Notes: generated by a model not told the origin, from the sequence alone. Positions 25,111 to 40,159 are shown, counted from the first letter of the stretch. The stretch: DNA of 64,000 nucleotides from Acanthochlamys bracteata (GCA_019914995.1 CM034143.1:4627501-4691500), one strand, 5' to 3'. Translations and numbers: made by a program.

Positions 25111-25360
25111 ATCCATGCCGCATGCGCCGAGCTCAAAATAGTAATTTTCTTCGGAGGTTGGATGGCTAAAGGTCGTTGTTGGCGCACTACTACCGCTGAT
25201 GTTGAGAACCTTCATGGGTGGAATCAACAGCTATGATCTCCACAACCTTGCCATGATCAATTTCGGAGGTTCAAAATACAAAATTTTTCATAAACTGTCG
25301 ATAGGATTGATCTCTGTTCGAGACCGTTGATAACTTTATTGATTCGACTTGTAGGATCGA

Positions 25361-25845
25361 ATTCTATACTAAAAATTGATTAAATTTTTAAAAATTAATA
25401 TTTTATTTATAAATATATATTTATTTCAACATCAGAGTCAATTAAGACTTACACAAATTCAATATTTATTTGATCCAACATAAATTAAATTGTTCTTCTA
25501 TCTCTAAATTAATTAATTTGTGCGCTATCTCTAGACCCATTTGCTACTACTCTAACCCTTGATCGATATGGGAACGTCTGTAATTTTATTTTTTTCTATT
25601 AAATTTTAAATTTTAAACAGTTCATATGTTTCAATTATACAAAAAATTCAAAACTTCACTTTCACATACAGAACTCAATTTTAACTTTTTTATTTACACA
25701 CTTCCTAATATAATTATATTTTTAATTTTCAATACACTTCTAAAAATTATTGAAACATAAATACTGAACTTCACTTCCATTTCATTTCCTAATAAATTTT
25801 ATTTTTTATTTTTTATTTTTACGAAACTAATATTTGAAACACGTT
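25361..25845. other. AT-rich insertion within the NTR pseudogene
   Basis: Reductase-like reading breaks off near 25360 and resumes at about 25846 with non-overlapping downstream protein sequence, so about 480 bp of unrelated AT-rich DNA lies between. I found no clear terminal repeats or target duplication, so the inserted class is unknown. An eroded intron is an alternative. Confidence 0.5.
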
Positions 25846-26449
25846 CTTGGAGGCCCACCAGACAACAAACTTCTGTTAAAGCTGATTGTGTGATTATTGC
25901 TACCGGTGCGGTCGCAAGAAGGCTTTAGTTTCCTGACGCTCATGAGTTTTGAAACTGAGGTATTTCGGCTTGTGCTATTTGCAATGGTGCTGCGCCGAAT
26001 TTGGGAAAAGCCGATTGCAATGTTGGGAGTGGAGATTCTGCGATGGAAGAAGCGAATTTTCTAGCCAAGTATGGGTTTATGTTATCCATAGGAGAGATAC
26101 TTTGCAGGCTTCGAAGATTATGCAGGCGAAGGTGGTGAATAATCCGAAGATTGAGATGGAATGGAATTCTGAAGTGGTGGAAGTGTATGCGATAGAGGGA
26201 AATGGTCCACTGGGCGGAATTAAGGTGAAGAATTTGAAGAGTGGAGGAGTGATTTTAAGGTTAATGGGTTGTTCTTTGTGATCGGTCATGAACCTGCAAC
26301 TAAATTTTTTGGAGGCCAGTTGGAGCTGGATTCGGTGAGTATATTGTGACGAAGCCCGGCAGCACGCAAACAAGTGTTAAAGGTGTGTTTGCTGCTGGAG
26401 TACTGGTGAAATCTAAGATAAGAAGTACCGGCAAATAAGAAGTACTAGC

Positions 26450-28622
26450 AAGCGATCACTTTAAGAATTTTTTTTCGTGAGCGAATGATAAAAGTAATAA
26501 CCTGGTAAAGTCCTTTTCCTATATATGACGAAAGAAAAGGAACTTATGCATAATTTATTGCTTTGAAGCTGCCCTTCTTAAGTGAAAGGAAAATTGGAGT
26601 AAGCATATTGTGAATTGAGAGCCTAGTTTCCCCTTGTTTGTTTCCCAGTGCTAAAGGTAGCTTCTTTCATTTTGTACAAATTGGAAAGATGGGCTCTTTA
26701 GAGACTTCTTGCTCCTGCTAGGTGAAGATTGGAGCAAATTGATTTTTTTTCCCTTAAAACATAAGTTGGTATGGTTAACGTGCTATTGATCCTTCAGGTA
26801 ATAACATGGATCCTTTTCCATAAGAAGATAACTTCTTGAGCTATATTGATTCTTTGCAAATTGAAAAGTATACATATTTAAGAAAGATATAAATGTGCTT
26901 GTTCTTTGCTCTTGACTGATACATCCGTAGAACTGGAATAATTTTTTGGTACTATTTGACAAACCTTTAATTTTTTTTTTTCTAAGTTTGTTTTAGTAAT
27001 TGTTCCTAATGCCACTCTCATAAAGATCACATATCTTTATCTCCAAAAAAAAAAGGATCATGTATCCTTTTTTCCGTATCCTGACGCTGTTAGAGGTCAT
27101 TCCATGATTTTTCTGTGGACTTTTCATAAGAAAATCAATTCTTTCTCTGTGACAGTTGTATGAGATGTTATATCGTTTTTAGGTGAACCATAACACCTTG
27201 GGATGGTCAGTTCACATGCAAGATGGTTTTCAACGTTTATATGCGTATTGTGGTGGTAGTGAAAAATTGTGCAACTCTTTGAAGTTTGCTCTGCTAGCTG
27301 AAGTTAATTTCATTTGTATGATCACTTTGATGAGTTGTTGGTTCCTATGTTTCAGTTAGTAAGTACTCAATATTTATATGACAAAGAGTTAGAAACTCAA
27401 ATAGCGAAACATTTTCAATTTTCATATGATTTTACAGAAAGTTTAACTATTCCATCTAGAAGATAAATTTATGTTAAAGCTGGTAGTCTATCATCACATT
27501 ACAAATACCTGAATGATAAACCCAAAGCGGTTCACTTATGAACTAGGTCTGAGTAAGAGAAAGAAAAATCTTTCGAATATGCTCTTAAACCTCTTGAGAA
27601 AACATTATAGCTGCTTGTTGATATTTGAGAAATATGTCATAAATACAGGAGATATGAATAACTTAAACAAATCTTTGCTAGTAAAAGTGAACTTGTCATT
27701 TTCGTGAGATGCAGTTTTTTAATAGTAAAAGCCTCTTGAGCATTTACATAAATAATTAGGTCCAACTTTTTTGGATACATGATATCATAACCTCAATGGT
27801 TGAATTTGTGTTCTAGGTAAAAGCTTTGAGGACTTGCAGATAGGTCTACATATATTGGCTAAATTTTCATGCACAAATTCTCTGTACATGCTTCGCACCA
27901 CAATAGTAAATTCAAAAGCAAAGGCACCGTCCACGACTTTTCTTTTTGTTGCTATGATGATTTTTTCTAGATAATTAATGCTCAGAATTGTATAATACCT
28001 AACCTCTATAACTTAAATATAGGTCTACAATTCTATCTAGCACTTAAAATCCAGATCTATGGCTTTGCTGTATCACCTATTGTTATTTTTTCCTTTTTGT
28101 GATCAGTTCTGTAAGGTTCAATATTTAGACCATTGCACTTGTGTTAGAAATAGTTTTTAGGTTTAGGATATTTGTAAGACCTTTTTCTTAACATGCACTG
28201 TGGTGGCTGGAACAAACACCACTTTGTTTGTGGTGGGATGCCATTACCTTCTCTTGCAAAGTGGCAATTGCCTAGGGTGTGTTTCCCAGTATAATCATTT
28301 CTTTAAGTTAGTTTGTGGTATCTCTCCTAACAAGCAAATGTGCACTGATATTTTCTGAATGGATCCTTAGAAAACGCTAATTTTTGTTATCATAGAAAGT
28401 TATGTCCACAGTTAACTAGTATGAAAATTTCCCCACATTCACCAAGGATCATTTATTTGGTTTTCTTTGTTTTAGTTAAGTCTAGTCATCACTTTTGGAT
28501 ATGTATGGAAGTATTATATAAGTTGCTTTCTATTTCAAGATATATTTGTAAATCTGTCACAGGCTTTGACTCTCTGAAGGGGCATGATGGATTAACTTCT
28601 AAGATACACCACGTCTAGGCCT
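26450..28622 (+). other. Remnant last intron of the NTR pseudogene, left part
   Basis: Non-coding sequence between the last two recognisable reductase exons. In functional homologues an intron lies before GTGCMAALDAEHYLQ, which fits. The open frames here are chance. The sequence is intron-like with T-rich runs. Confidence 0.5.
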
Positions 28623-28627
28623 TGAAG

Positions 28628-28799
28628 TGTTGGGAAGATACAATACCAGAGGAGTTAATTAAAATAAGACATACGAAGGGTCCGGTCAATACATTAGAAA
28701 GCCTAATTCAATCCAAAAGTTTAAGCCAAAATATATTAACCCGTTTTTTATTCTATTTTTATTCAATGTGGGACTAATTTATTCACTCTTAACCCAACA
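28628..28799 (-). repeat. TRIM long terminal repeat (3' copy on the minus strand)
   Basis: 172-bp terminal repeat bounded by TGTTGGG and CCAACA. Shorter than its partner because a segment of about 18 bp (near 29334-29351 of the other copy) is absent. Confidence 0.85.
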
Positions 28800-29230
28800 A
28801 TCTCCTCCTCAAGAGTGAGTCATTCATATTTTTTTCTCAATCAAGCACCCTATCGCGCACCAAGTACGTCGATCGCTCAGATTTCCAGCCATTTGGCCTC
28901 GAGCACCATTATTGCACATCAAGAGCTATCCATCAGAGCCCAACTTGCTCCGAATTTTTACTCACACCTTACGGAAGCCCATGTGAGTCACACTGCTCTT
29001 AACTTGCTCATCGCACTACCAGTTAGAGCTATAACATGCACCGATCGTCTCACCTGCGTATTGTCTGCGCAACAAAGAGCCAGCCATTAGAGCCCAAATT
29101 GCTCCGAATTATCGCTCACATCTTGCGGAAGCCCTATGTGAGTAACACTGCTCTTAACATGCTCACCCACTGTTAGTGAGAGCTACTACGTGTATCGGAC
29201 TTTCTGCCAAACCATCGGCTCTGATACCAC

Positions 29231-29420
29231 TGTTGGGGAGATATAATACCGGAGAAGTTAACCAAAATAAGACATTCGAAGGGTCCGGTCAATACACTAG
29301 AAAGTTCAATCCAACCTAAAAGCTTAAACCAATAAGTTATGTAACTCTTTAATATATTAACTCCCTTCTTATTCTATTTTTATTCAATATAGGACTAATT
29401 TACTCACTTTTAATCCAACA
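29231..29420 (-). repeat. TRIM long terminal repeat (5' copy on the minus strand)
   Basis: 190-bp terminal repeat. It adjoins the tRNA-Met primer-binding site, which fixes it as the 5' LTR on the minus strand. Confidence 0.85.
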
Positions 29421-29827
29421 TGAAGGACCATGCACTGGACAGTTAACTCTTATTCTTCATTAGCCAGCCGGTGATAATCAATTGACCAATTGGATGAAGT
29501 AAAGTTTAGGATCAGCTATTGTTCTTTATGTGCAACATGTTGTGTGTTGCCACATATATTAACAAAAGCTATTTGGTCTGGGCATATGTAATTTGCTTTG
29601 CATGTTTTGTTTGATATCTGCCCTAGTGATAAGATCATAAGACTACACTGTGTTCCCTTCTGTTGTAATTGCATTTTGCATCTTTCATGCCTGGATTTTA
29701 CGTGCAATTAATGTTTCTTTCTTTTCACTGATTGCTTCTGCTGATCTGTTCAGGGTGCATGGCCACTCTTGATGCCGAGCATTATCTGCAGGAGATGGAG
29801 CTCAGGAAGGCAAGGATGATTGACTAG

Positions 29828-30990
29828 CTGGAGACCGTGTAGTTGAGTGTGCTAAGATTGTGATATCCTGTTTGTGATGCTCATGATGAAAGCTCTAGTT
29901 GGGCCTGTTGGAATATATCAGGGACCTGTTGGAATTCTTCTATAATTGGAGTGAATGAAGACCTCTATATCACTAGACGAGTCCTTCATTCAAGTATGAG
30001 ATGAAAAAGCTGCATGGTATCTTCTGTGCGTCAGTTCTTTATTCGCAGCTAATGGGTCTCATGACTATAACATTTGTGATAAAAAGTATATGATTTGTGA
30101 TAAGAAGAAATGAAAGTGATGCGATGGAACTTTGACAAGAGATACCTTCTTGTTATAAGACAAAATAGAAAGAGAATTTCTCATACTCTCATAGGTCGTG
30201 CTGCAGCAATCAAACCAACTTGGAAAACAACAAGTTAATCTTAAGCCCTTTTACCTTTAGAATGAATGAACGAATAAATCGACACCTTTCACGATTCGAT
30301 TTGGTATTGCCACTTTTTTGGTATAATTTCTTTATCGACGCGGCTTTGAATCAAAATGGATAGAAATAGAAGACCCAACTTTGAATCAGGAACAGGTGAC
30401 CGCATCTTTTCATCGCTTCTTATTCCATTGTTTTGCGGTTCTTCTTCTCAGCGTTGCCTTCACGCGACCCAGACAGCCGTCCCCAATTGATATAACATTA
30501 GAGAGATTAATAAAATTATTTATAGCACCTTAAAATAAAGCGACCAAGTGCATGTTACTTCATGTAGCCGCTCAGATTTTGCCACGTAGTTGACGTTATT
30601 GCCAAGTTGGATTTTGTGGAATATTACATTTCACTCGACTTGTAGGTAAATAAATAGCTGCGCTAACTGAAACAGCGTACACATCCATACCCATTGAGTA
30701 AACGTCACGTCATAAAGTTGACGGAAAGTTTCTGGTCGCAGTTGTTTATTTGTAGTTTCCGTGTTAAGTTGAACAAGATAGCGCACATGATATTTCCTCA
30801 GCCTGAGAAATCTGCGCGGCTATCTTTTGAATTATTAGCAGATAGAAAACAAGCACACCGCACCAAACGCAACCAATCGGAATACTTTCCAGAAGAACGT
30901 TGATGGGACCCACATAGAAGGAAGACTGTAAAAAAAGAATTTACTGAATAAAGAATGAGTCGGTGCAGCTGGTCGTGATCGAACGGGATT
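29828..30990. other. Intergenic region between the NTR pseudogene and the E2 gene
   Basis: Probable old 3'UTR of the reductase followed by unannotated sequence. No conserved coding sequence seen. The right end is the E2 promoter. Confidence 0.5.
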
Positions 30991-31026
30991 CTTAATAGGA
31001 AATGGTGGGCTCCACTTTGTGAGTTT

Positions 31027-31034
31027 TATAAATA
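31027..31034 (+). promoter_or_regulatory. TATA box of the E2 gene
   Basis: TATAAATA lies about 30-35 bp upstream of a plausible transcription start (about 31060), which begins the untranslated exon ending at the donor at 31132. Confidence 0.6.
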
Positions 31035-31059
31035 AGTCCACACTATCTGGCTCCGAGCA

Positions 31060-31544
31060 TAGAAAGCTTGTTTTCGAGTTAACCAGTCGAAGCGAGTTCC
31101 TCGTGTATGAGACGGAAAAACCCTAACAAAGGTATCTGGTTATTTCACGAATTCGGTGTGTTTTTCTTTCTCAATCTGTTAAAATTGTTTTTGATTATAT
31201 TGAAACTTTTGCTGTTTTTGTTTGGTTTTATTACTGTCGACTTGTTACAATTGTGCGTGTTCTGCTTTAACGCTTCGAATTTCGTGCCTGACCGTGGCGG
31301 TTCAATTGATTTTATTCTTCTGATTATACAAATTTCTGTGATTTTTAAGTAGACCTGGATTATTTTTTATTCAGTACTTTTCAATGTTTTTCTTATGTTT
31401 CTTGAATTTCGTATGCCTTTGAAAAAGTAATTAATGTTATGTAAGAGTAGATCTATGATCAGAGTTTATTTATGAAAGAATTGTCTTGTGAATCGGTTTT
31501 TTAATTTAGTGTGTGGCTTTAAGTGCAGTGATAGGTGATTGTTG
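31060..31544 (+). other. E2 gene 5'UTR with a leader intron
   Basis: An untranslated exon ends AACAAAG|GTATCT (donor at 31132). The acceptor AAGTGCAG ends at 31528, leaving 16 untranslated bases before the ATG. The intron is T-rich. Leader introns are common in plant ubiquitin-pathway genes and often raise expression. Confidence 0.65.
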
Positions 31545-34794
<3,250 letters not shown>

Positions 34795-34840
34795 CATGCT
34801 TGGTTGGATATATTTATAGTTATGTCATATATTGTGTTAT

Positions 34841-34846
34841 AATAAA
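34841..34846 (+). terminator. Likely poly(A) signal of the E2 gene
   Basis: AATAAA lies about 50 bp downstream of the stop codon. The cleavage site is not determined. Confidence 0.4.
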
Positions 34847-35329
34847 ATTATATACTCACAGGCAAACTTTTGTTGGGTTATTGTTATGCTATGAAAACTG
34901 CTGATGAGATACAAAGAAGTGTACTTATTTGTTGAAGCCTGGTCTTGTCTCGAATGTTATTGGTACTTATCATTGCCCTTGTTTCGAGCAGTTGCAACTG
35001 TTGAGCATTGTGGTTATAATTTGTGGATTTGTCGAATGGGTTCCGAACATTTTGACTATGTTATTTACCTTTCGTTAACGCAAATGTCTCGATGATGCCC
35101 GTGTTCCTTGTTTTGGTTTGTACTCTGGTCGTTTGTGGTGAATTTTTGTATGTAGATATGTACCAGAGCAAGATATGTTCATATAACGACATTGCATGAA
35201 AAACTCTTCAAAATGCAATAATCAATGTCCAACCTGTTTTCATGTATATGTTTCTGGTATTAATCACATGATGAATTACAGCCCATTAGATTTGAAGCCC
35301 TATTCAAGCTAGGCTGTGCTCAGCCTAGC

Positions 35330-35700
35330 TAGCTGGCCCTCCACTAGTGAAGCCACCAGAGAACCAGCAGCGCTCGCGGCAGAGCCGCCATGGAAGCTCG
35401 CCACTGCGGCACGGCAGACGCTGACGCGATCATCAACCGGTGAGCATTTGGTGGAATTAGAGTTAGATTTGCTCGATTAGAGGTCGGATGGATTCAAAAT
35501 CCGGACGGTGACGACGAAGGGAGCGCGATCGCAGCGGAGATGACTACGGGAGACGGTGTGGCAAGCTAATACAGCAGCTGCGGCGAGAGGTTCCGGCGGA
35601 GGCGAAATCAGCCGTCGCGAGCAGCGGTGAAGCAAGGACGACGAGAGCGGAGGCGGGCTAGCGTGTGTCCGCGCGATTGTTTGGGCTAGTGTGATTGGGC
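35330..35700. other. GC-rich, CpG-rich orphan island
   Basis: A sharply bounded GC-rich block in AT-rich DNA. It contains CCGCC-ATG (35389) followed by a 17-codon frame (MEARHCGTADADAIINR) ending at a donor-like CCG|GTGAGC. Further GC-rich sequence follows (35510-35680), but I found no continuing conserved coding frame. Possibilities are a gene fragment captured by a transposon, a dead first exon, or a CpG island for an unseen transcript. Confidence 0.4.
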
Positions 35701-37398
35701 TAGCGAGATTGTTTGCAATGCGTGGAATGTTGCCGCAATTGCGCCAGTTATGATTAGCTTATTCAGCATATATTTAAGAAGTTATTGAAAATTTTTAAAA
35801 AATATTTAACATTTTTAAATAAATTTTATTTTTTTATTAAGAATAATAAATAATTAATATATTTTATAATATATAGAATTGTATGTACTTTTCCAGTTTA
35901 AAAAATAATTTTATAAAATATTTAAATTTACTAAAAATATAAAATAAAAAATTAAAATAAAACAAATAATAATTTTTTCTAAATATACACTTAAGTGTGG
36001 CTTAATAAATTCTGTAAAAATTAAGGTTCGAGGGATCGCTGCTGCAGTTGAAGCCTTGAAGGGCAGCCGGGTAGTAATTCTTTGAGTGACAGCTGCATAG
36101 AGCAAAGCAGCCGTACAGCAGAGTCGACCGGCCCCGCGCAGAATGCTACGAAGTGGTGTAGGTGGTACAGCAGAGACAAAGTGGGCGGAGTGATTTTCTA
36201 AAACGGAAAATCTTTTAATTAATTTAAAAATAATTTTTTTAATTTTAAAATATAAATAATAATATAAAACTTTATTACGTAAAGTTTTTTATATTTTTAA
36301 ATAAATTCTGTAAAATTTAAAATTTATTAAAAAATATAAATTAAAAAATTAAAAATTAATTTATAAACACGATGCACTACAAAAGGTAGGCGCTGTAGAT
36401 AGCCGCTCGTATGATATTTGCTTGCTTGTGAATTTATACTATTTACGATGAGTTTATTTCTCACTAGACAAAAATATTTTGTTCTTTTGAGAGGAATAAG
36501 TAGCGCAACTTATTATTAGTACTAAATCTTTTCTGACAATCCCTCAAAATTTTCTAAGTTTGGTCGAAAATTTCCCGCATAAATTACTATGTTTATCTTA
36601 TTTTTGGCTGTCATATATTTATAACAAATTTTTACTAGTTTTACTGCATTTTATAGGAACGGTTTTGTCTTTAAGTTTGATCCCTAGTTACCCAGAAAAT
36701 AAAAACAGAAATCTGAAGTTTCAAACGGGATATAAGCATACTTTACCAACAACACCTTGCTAGCTTGAATCAAATTCTAATACAATACCTCGTGTCCTTA
36801 ACCTTATCCGAAACTGGCACAATTTCTCAAATGTGAAGAAAAAATTGCACAAAATCAAAACACTAAATGTTTCCCAAAACAAAAATGACATAAAGTAATA
36901 ATAAAAAACTGAATACCGAGTACTTTTTTGGACTCAATTTCGCAAAAGTTATTTGTCAAAACACATCCGATTACGTGGAAGTTTATCTAAAGATGAAAAT
37001 TGACACATGAAAATTCACGATTTATAAAAGCGATAGTTCATTCTGAAGCATTACATCCCTTCTTTTGGATATGTCACAACAAACAATATACCTGCTCCAG
37101 TTATAGCCCCAACAAAGTCTCACAGCTTAAACTTCAGCTATGTGAATACAAAATAAGTTCGTGGATTTGGAAGACCTTACAGGATACAAAAACCATGTTC
37201 ATACACTATCAAGATACAACGAAAAACCGTCACTTTATGTTTCAGTTATAGAGATACTCTTATCACTGAATCTGGAGCACAAAGCAGCTTCCCCTTGCTA
37301 CAAGTACCTCAAAACTCCAATGTTAAAGTTCATTAAAACTAGCTCACTAGCTAGAAGATATTAAAGAAAAATATCAACACAGTTGTAGAAGTGATGTT
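35701..37398. other. AT-rich intergenic DNA
   Basis: No gene is supported. A second small GC-rich patch lies at about 36035-36190, and an A/T MITE-like core at about 36190-36375. The right end (from about 36980) is probably the 3'UTR of the TM9 gene on the minus strand. Confidence 0.5.
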
Positions 37399-39387
37399 CT
37401 AGTCGATCTTCACGGATGAGAACAGGTAATGAACGAAATAGAATGATGTTAGGAAGCCGATTGTGCCAGTTGAGAGCATGATAGCAAGAGCCATGATAAG
37501 TGAATAACCAATGTACAGCATAGCTGAAACTGGTCCACTCAAGCTCCTCAGGTCAAAAATCAGGTAGTTGATAGAATATAAGAAGACATAGAAAGCTACT
37601 GATCCGGAGGCAAAGAAAGCCTTCCACCACCATCTCCAGTCCTCTACACAGAGGTGCATATAGGTGAGCACAAGAGATACCTCTGCACATACAATAACAA
37701 GCAGGAGGAGGACAACAAGCAGGAAGCCAAACACATAATAGAATCTTCCAAGCCAGATGCTTGAAAGAATGAAGAAGAGCTCAATGAAGAGAGTTCCAAA
37801 AGGAAGAGTTCCAGCACCAAGAACAAGGAGCCATGATGGGTATTTCCTGGCTGGAATTTCTCTTGGGATCTGGTTGGTTCGAACAGGATACTGTATAGCT
37901 TCAGCTTTGGTGCCTAGGAAGCCTCCAAACAAGGTAAGTGGGACAGAGATGCAGAACCATAAAGACAAAAGGATGAAGAACAATGATATTGGAAGAGCCC
38001 CGGTACTCTTGCTACCCCAAAGCATGAAATTCAAGAAGGTGAGTATGACAAAAACAATTCCAGGGAAGAAGCATGCAGTCAACCATGAAACTGACCTCCA
38101 GTCCTCAGACGTCCCTCTTATGGTCCGCCAGAGACGAACACCAACATAACCAGCAGCTATACCAAGGAATAAATAGAGGAATATCATCCCAGTTAAGAGA
38201 TTGCCTCGAGAGGCAGGAGACATAAACCCAAGAGCTGCGAAGACAATAGTCACTACAGCCATACCAGTGATCTGAACACCATCTCCGATCATAACACAGA
38301 GCAACTTTGCACAAGTTGGCTCTCTGAAAACATCACCAACAACAAGCTTCCATCCAGAAAGCTCCTCATTCATCTGAGCTTGAGCTTCCTTGTCCAGTTC
38401 CTCATACCTTGTCAAATCCCTTCTAACTGTCCTCAAGAATATGACAAACACGATTCCAGCTAAGAAAAAGATGACCATCAACGAGTTCAAGATTGAGAAC
38501 CAATGGACCTTAGCACCTTCCATCTTCAAATAGGGATCCCATCGCGAGGGCCACCTGATGTCACTCTTGACAAACTCAACATCATATGTAAATGAGATCT
38601 TTTCCTGTTCCCTAATCATCTGAAACCTATCTATCCCTACTGGACAGTCACTAGGGTCAATATTATCATACATGTTAAATTTGGCCATAACTTCTGGATC
38701 ACGCTTAATACTGCAAGGTGTCACCTCAAAACCAACTATCTCATATCCATTCATCTTGCTCTTATCAGTGTCTGAAATAAGTCCTGGACCCTCTTCCCCA
38801 GTGTCCATAATTTTCATTCCACTTCCTTCGTACTCATGGACCAGTACCTTAAACTTGAGATGGTTGATTATATAATCAGCTTCCCTTCCATTTGGGGTGA
38901 AACCAACAGGAAAACCCGTCCACTGTATTTTCATGCCATTAGTCTTGGTAAACCGCATAACTGGAAGATTATCAAGAATCATATTCACTTGATAAAGATC
39001 ACGAGTTCGTTGCTTCAGAAGCTTAACATCATGTCCATCAAGCGGATTTGTGGTGCAGACGTAAACTGATTCATTGACATTGACATGGAACCTGTAAGGG
39101 GAGTTGTCAATATGGTCTCCCATGAGGAGCTCACCAAGGTTCTCAGCACTCTTCTTAACACCATCCTGGGGTTTGCAATAGGGAAGACTGTAGTAGCTGA
39201 AGGGCAGTTCAGTCTCAATCGAGGTGAGAGAGTTCACCTTGACCCAGATGGCTTCTCCTTGTGAATAAGTGTGCATGTAGCTACCAGGAAGGTAGAACCC
39301 ATTACTTGGGCGAGCAACTAACATCATGAACAACAGTGCCAAACACAAAATTGGGCTTATCCTAAAGATCAACATTGGTATTATCAA
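37399..39387 (-). CDS. Transmembrane 9 superfamily (nonaspanin/EMP70) protein
   Basis: Uninterrupted 662-residue TM9SF protein, resident in Golgi and endosomal membranes, where the family acts in sorting and trafficking of membrane proteins. An N-terminal signal peptide (residues about 1-30) is followed by the mature start GFYLPGSYMHTYS, a lumenal domain of about 250 residues with QWTGFPVGFTP, a first membrane span around WFSILNSLMVIFFLAGIVF, and then eight more hydrophobic spans to the C-terminus. It ends SVKID, the KxD/E-type signal for Golgi retention and COPI binding described for plant members of this family. The start region FYLPGSYMHTYSQGE resembles the Arabidopsis TMN8-TMN10 group more than TMN7. 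The whole coding region is one exon, with an untranslated intron upstream. Confidence 0.96.
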   Translation of the reverse strand: MIIPMLIFRISPILCLALLFMMLVARPSNGFYLPGSYMHTYSQGEAIWVKVNSLTSIETELPFSYYSLPYCKPQDGVKKSAENLGELLMGDHIDNSPYRFHVNVNESVYVCTTNPLDGHDVKLLKQRTRDLYQVNMILDNLPVMRFTKTNGMKIQWTGFPVGFTPNGREADYIINHLKFKVLVHEYEGSGMKIMDTGEEGPGLISDTDKSKMNGYEIVGFEVTPCSIKRDPEVMAKFNMYDNIDPSDCPVGIDRFQMIREQEKISFTYDVEFVKSDIRWPSRWDPYLKMEGAKVHWFSILNSLMVIFFLAGIVFVIFLRTVRRDLTRYEELDKEAQAQMNEELSGWKLVVGDVFREPTCAKLLCVMIGDGVQITGMAVVTIVFAALGFMSPASRGNLLTGMIFLYLFLGIAAGYVGVRLWRTIRGTSEDWRSVSWLTACFFPGIVFVILTFLNFMLWGSKSTGALPISLFFILLSLWFCISVPLTLFGGFLGTKAEAIQYPVRTNQIPREIPARKYPSWLLVLGAGTLPFGTLFIELFFILSSIWLGRFYYVFGFLLVVLLLLVIVCAEVSLVLTYMHLCVEDWRWWWKAFFASGSVAFYVFLYSINYLIFDLRSLSGPVSAMLYIGYSLIMALAIMLSTGTIGFLTSFYFVHYLFSSVKID

Positions 39388-39449
39388 CTAGGACCTGGTA
39401 CTCCAAAGCCTGGTTTCTCTTTGAACTAGTATATCATTATGCAAGTCAC

Positions 39450-40066
39450 CTGAAATGAGATGCCACAAAAAGTTCATTTATTTGACAGGAAAAAACAACA
39501 TGAAACGGAAGAAGAATAAATTCTCCAATCGATAACTTGCACTATCTTGAACACTACAGATTTTAATTAATCGATTCCAGTACAGAAGACAATGTTACGA
39601 AAACAAACTACGAATAGAGAATCTTCTGTAGGTATATATCCCTGGTAGAATTATTAAAGTATCGGAATCAGAAATTGAACAGCTTAACAATAGTTCTTTG
39701 GATCTTATAGTAATATAGAAAAATAGCAAGCAAACATCCTCATCAAAGAATGTAATCCCAAGAAAAAACAAATTCACACATAAGAACGTTCTCAGCGACA
39801 CATTCCACTCCAAATGAACCCCACAACAAAAGTGCATGATAAACAAATCCAGAAAAGCGAATATCATAACCAACAGAAAAATCAAAACCAACAAAAAACT
39901 CCGACTTTTAGCTTAACCAAAACCCAAAAGTGAGACATAAAGCACTACAATAACCTAAACAATCAGATCTCTACTACTTGATCGAATCCAACTGAAAAAC
40001 AAGAAAACATCCACCATTTCTCACCAAAAGAAGACAGGTACTGAAGGAATCAGAGCTATTGCGTAC
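39450..40066 (-). other. Probable 5'UTR intron of the TM9 gene
   Basis: On the minus strand a donor ATCT|GTACGC (near 40066) and an acceptor TCATTTCAG (near 39450) are compatible with a leader intron. The exon upstream, about 40067-40160, is rich in CTCGCT-type leader sequence. Positions are tentative. Confidence 0.4.
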
Positions 40067-40159
40067 AGATGTGAAGGAGAAATAGTAGAAGGTTTCAAAT
40101 TGAGTTAGCAGATAATATTAGAATCGAGATCCGGTTTGTAAAGAGCGAGAGCGAGAGTT

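Larger units (their letters stand above)
28628..29420 (-). mobile_element. Complete TRIM (miniature LTR retroelement), 793 bp
   Basis: Two direct terminal repeats, 28628-28799 (172 bp) and 29231-29420 (190 bp), each start TGTTGGG and end CCAACA. The element is flanked by perfect 5-bp duplications TGAAG (28623-28627 and 29421-29425). On the minus strand the right repeat is followed at once by a primer-binding site complementary to initiator tRNA-Met (TGGTATCAGAGC, about 29218-29230), and the purine tract TTGAGGAGGAGA precedes the other repeat, so the element reads right to left. The 430-bp interior has no gag or pol. It contains two diverged copies of a unit of about 130 bp, both with the phrase 'GAGCCCAA.TTGCTCCGAATT'. 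It sits within the pseudogene's last intron. Confidence 0.88.
25112..29827 (+). pseudogene. NADPH-dependent thioredoxin reductase (NTR) pseudogene
   Basis: Remains of a low-molecular-weight flavoprotein thioredoxin reductase, which in working form passes electrons from NADPH to thioredoxin h. Pieces in order: 25112-25360, reading roughly HAACAELKIV, GGWMAK and DVENLHG, then FRRFKIQNF and TVDRIDLCSRP; a 25361-25845 AT-rich insertion; 25846-26440, with TSVKADCVIIATGAVARRL, the active-site region now CAICNG (family CAVCDG), [16 protein letters not shown], the NADP-binding [14 protein letters not shown] and KGVFAAG; and a final exon 29755-29827 reading CMATLDAEHYLQEMEL. Stops and frameshifts are frequent (for example ARRL followed by TAG). 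A direct 17-bp duplication, ATAAGAAGTACCGGCAA then ATAAGAAGTACTAGCAA, breaks the frame near 26416-26449. The N-terminal FAD-binding GxGxxA segment is missing. A retained last intron shows this is not a processed copy. Confidence 0.85.

Noticed and set aside
28815..29090. 91-codon frame inside the TRIM
   Set aside because: Falls across the internal repeated units, opposite to the element's direction, and resembles no gag or other protein.
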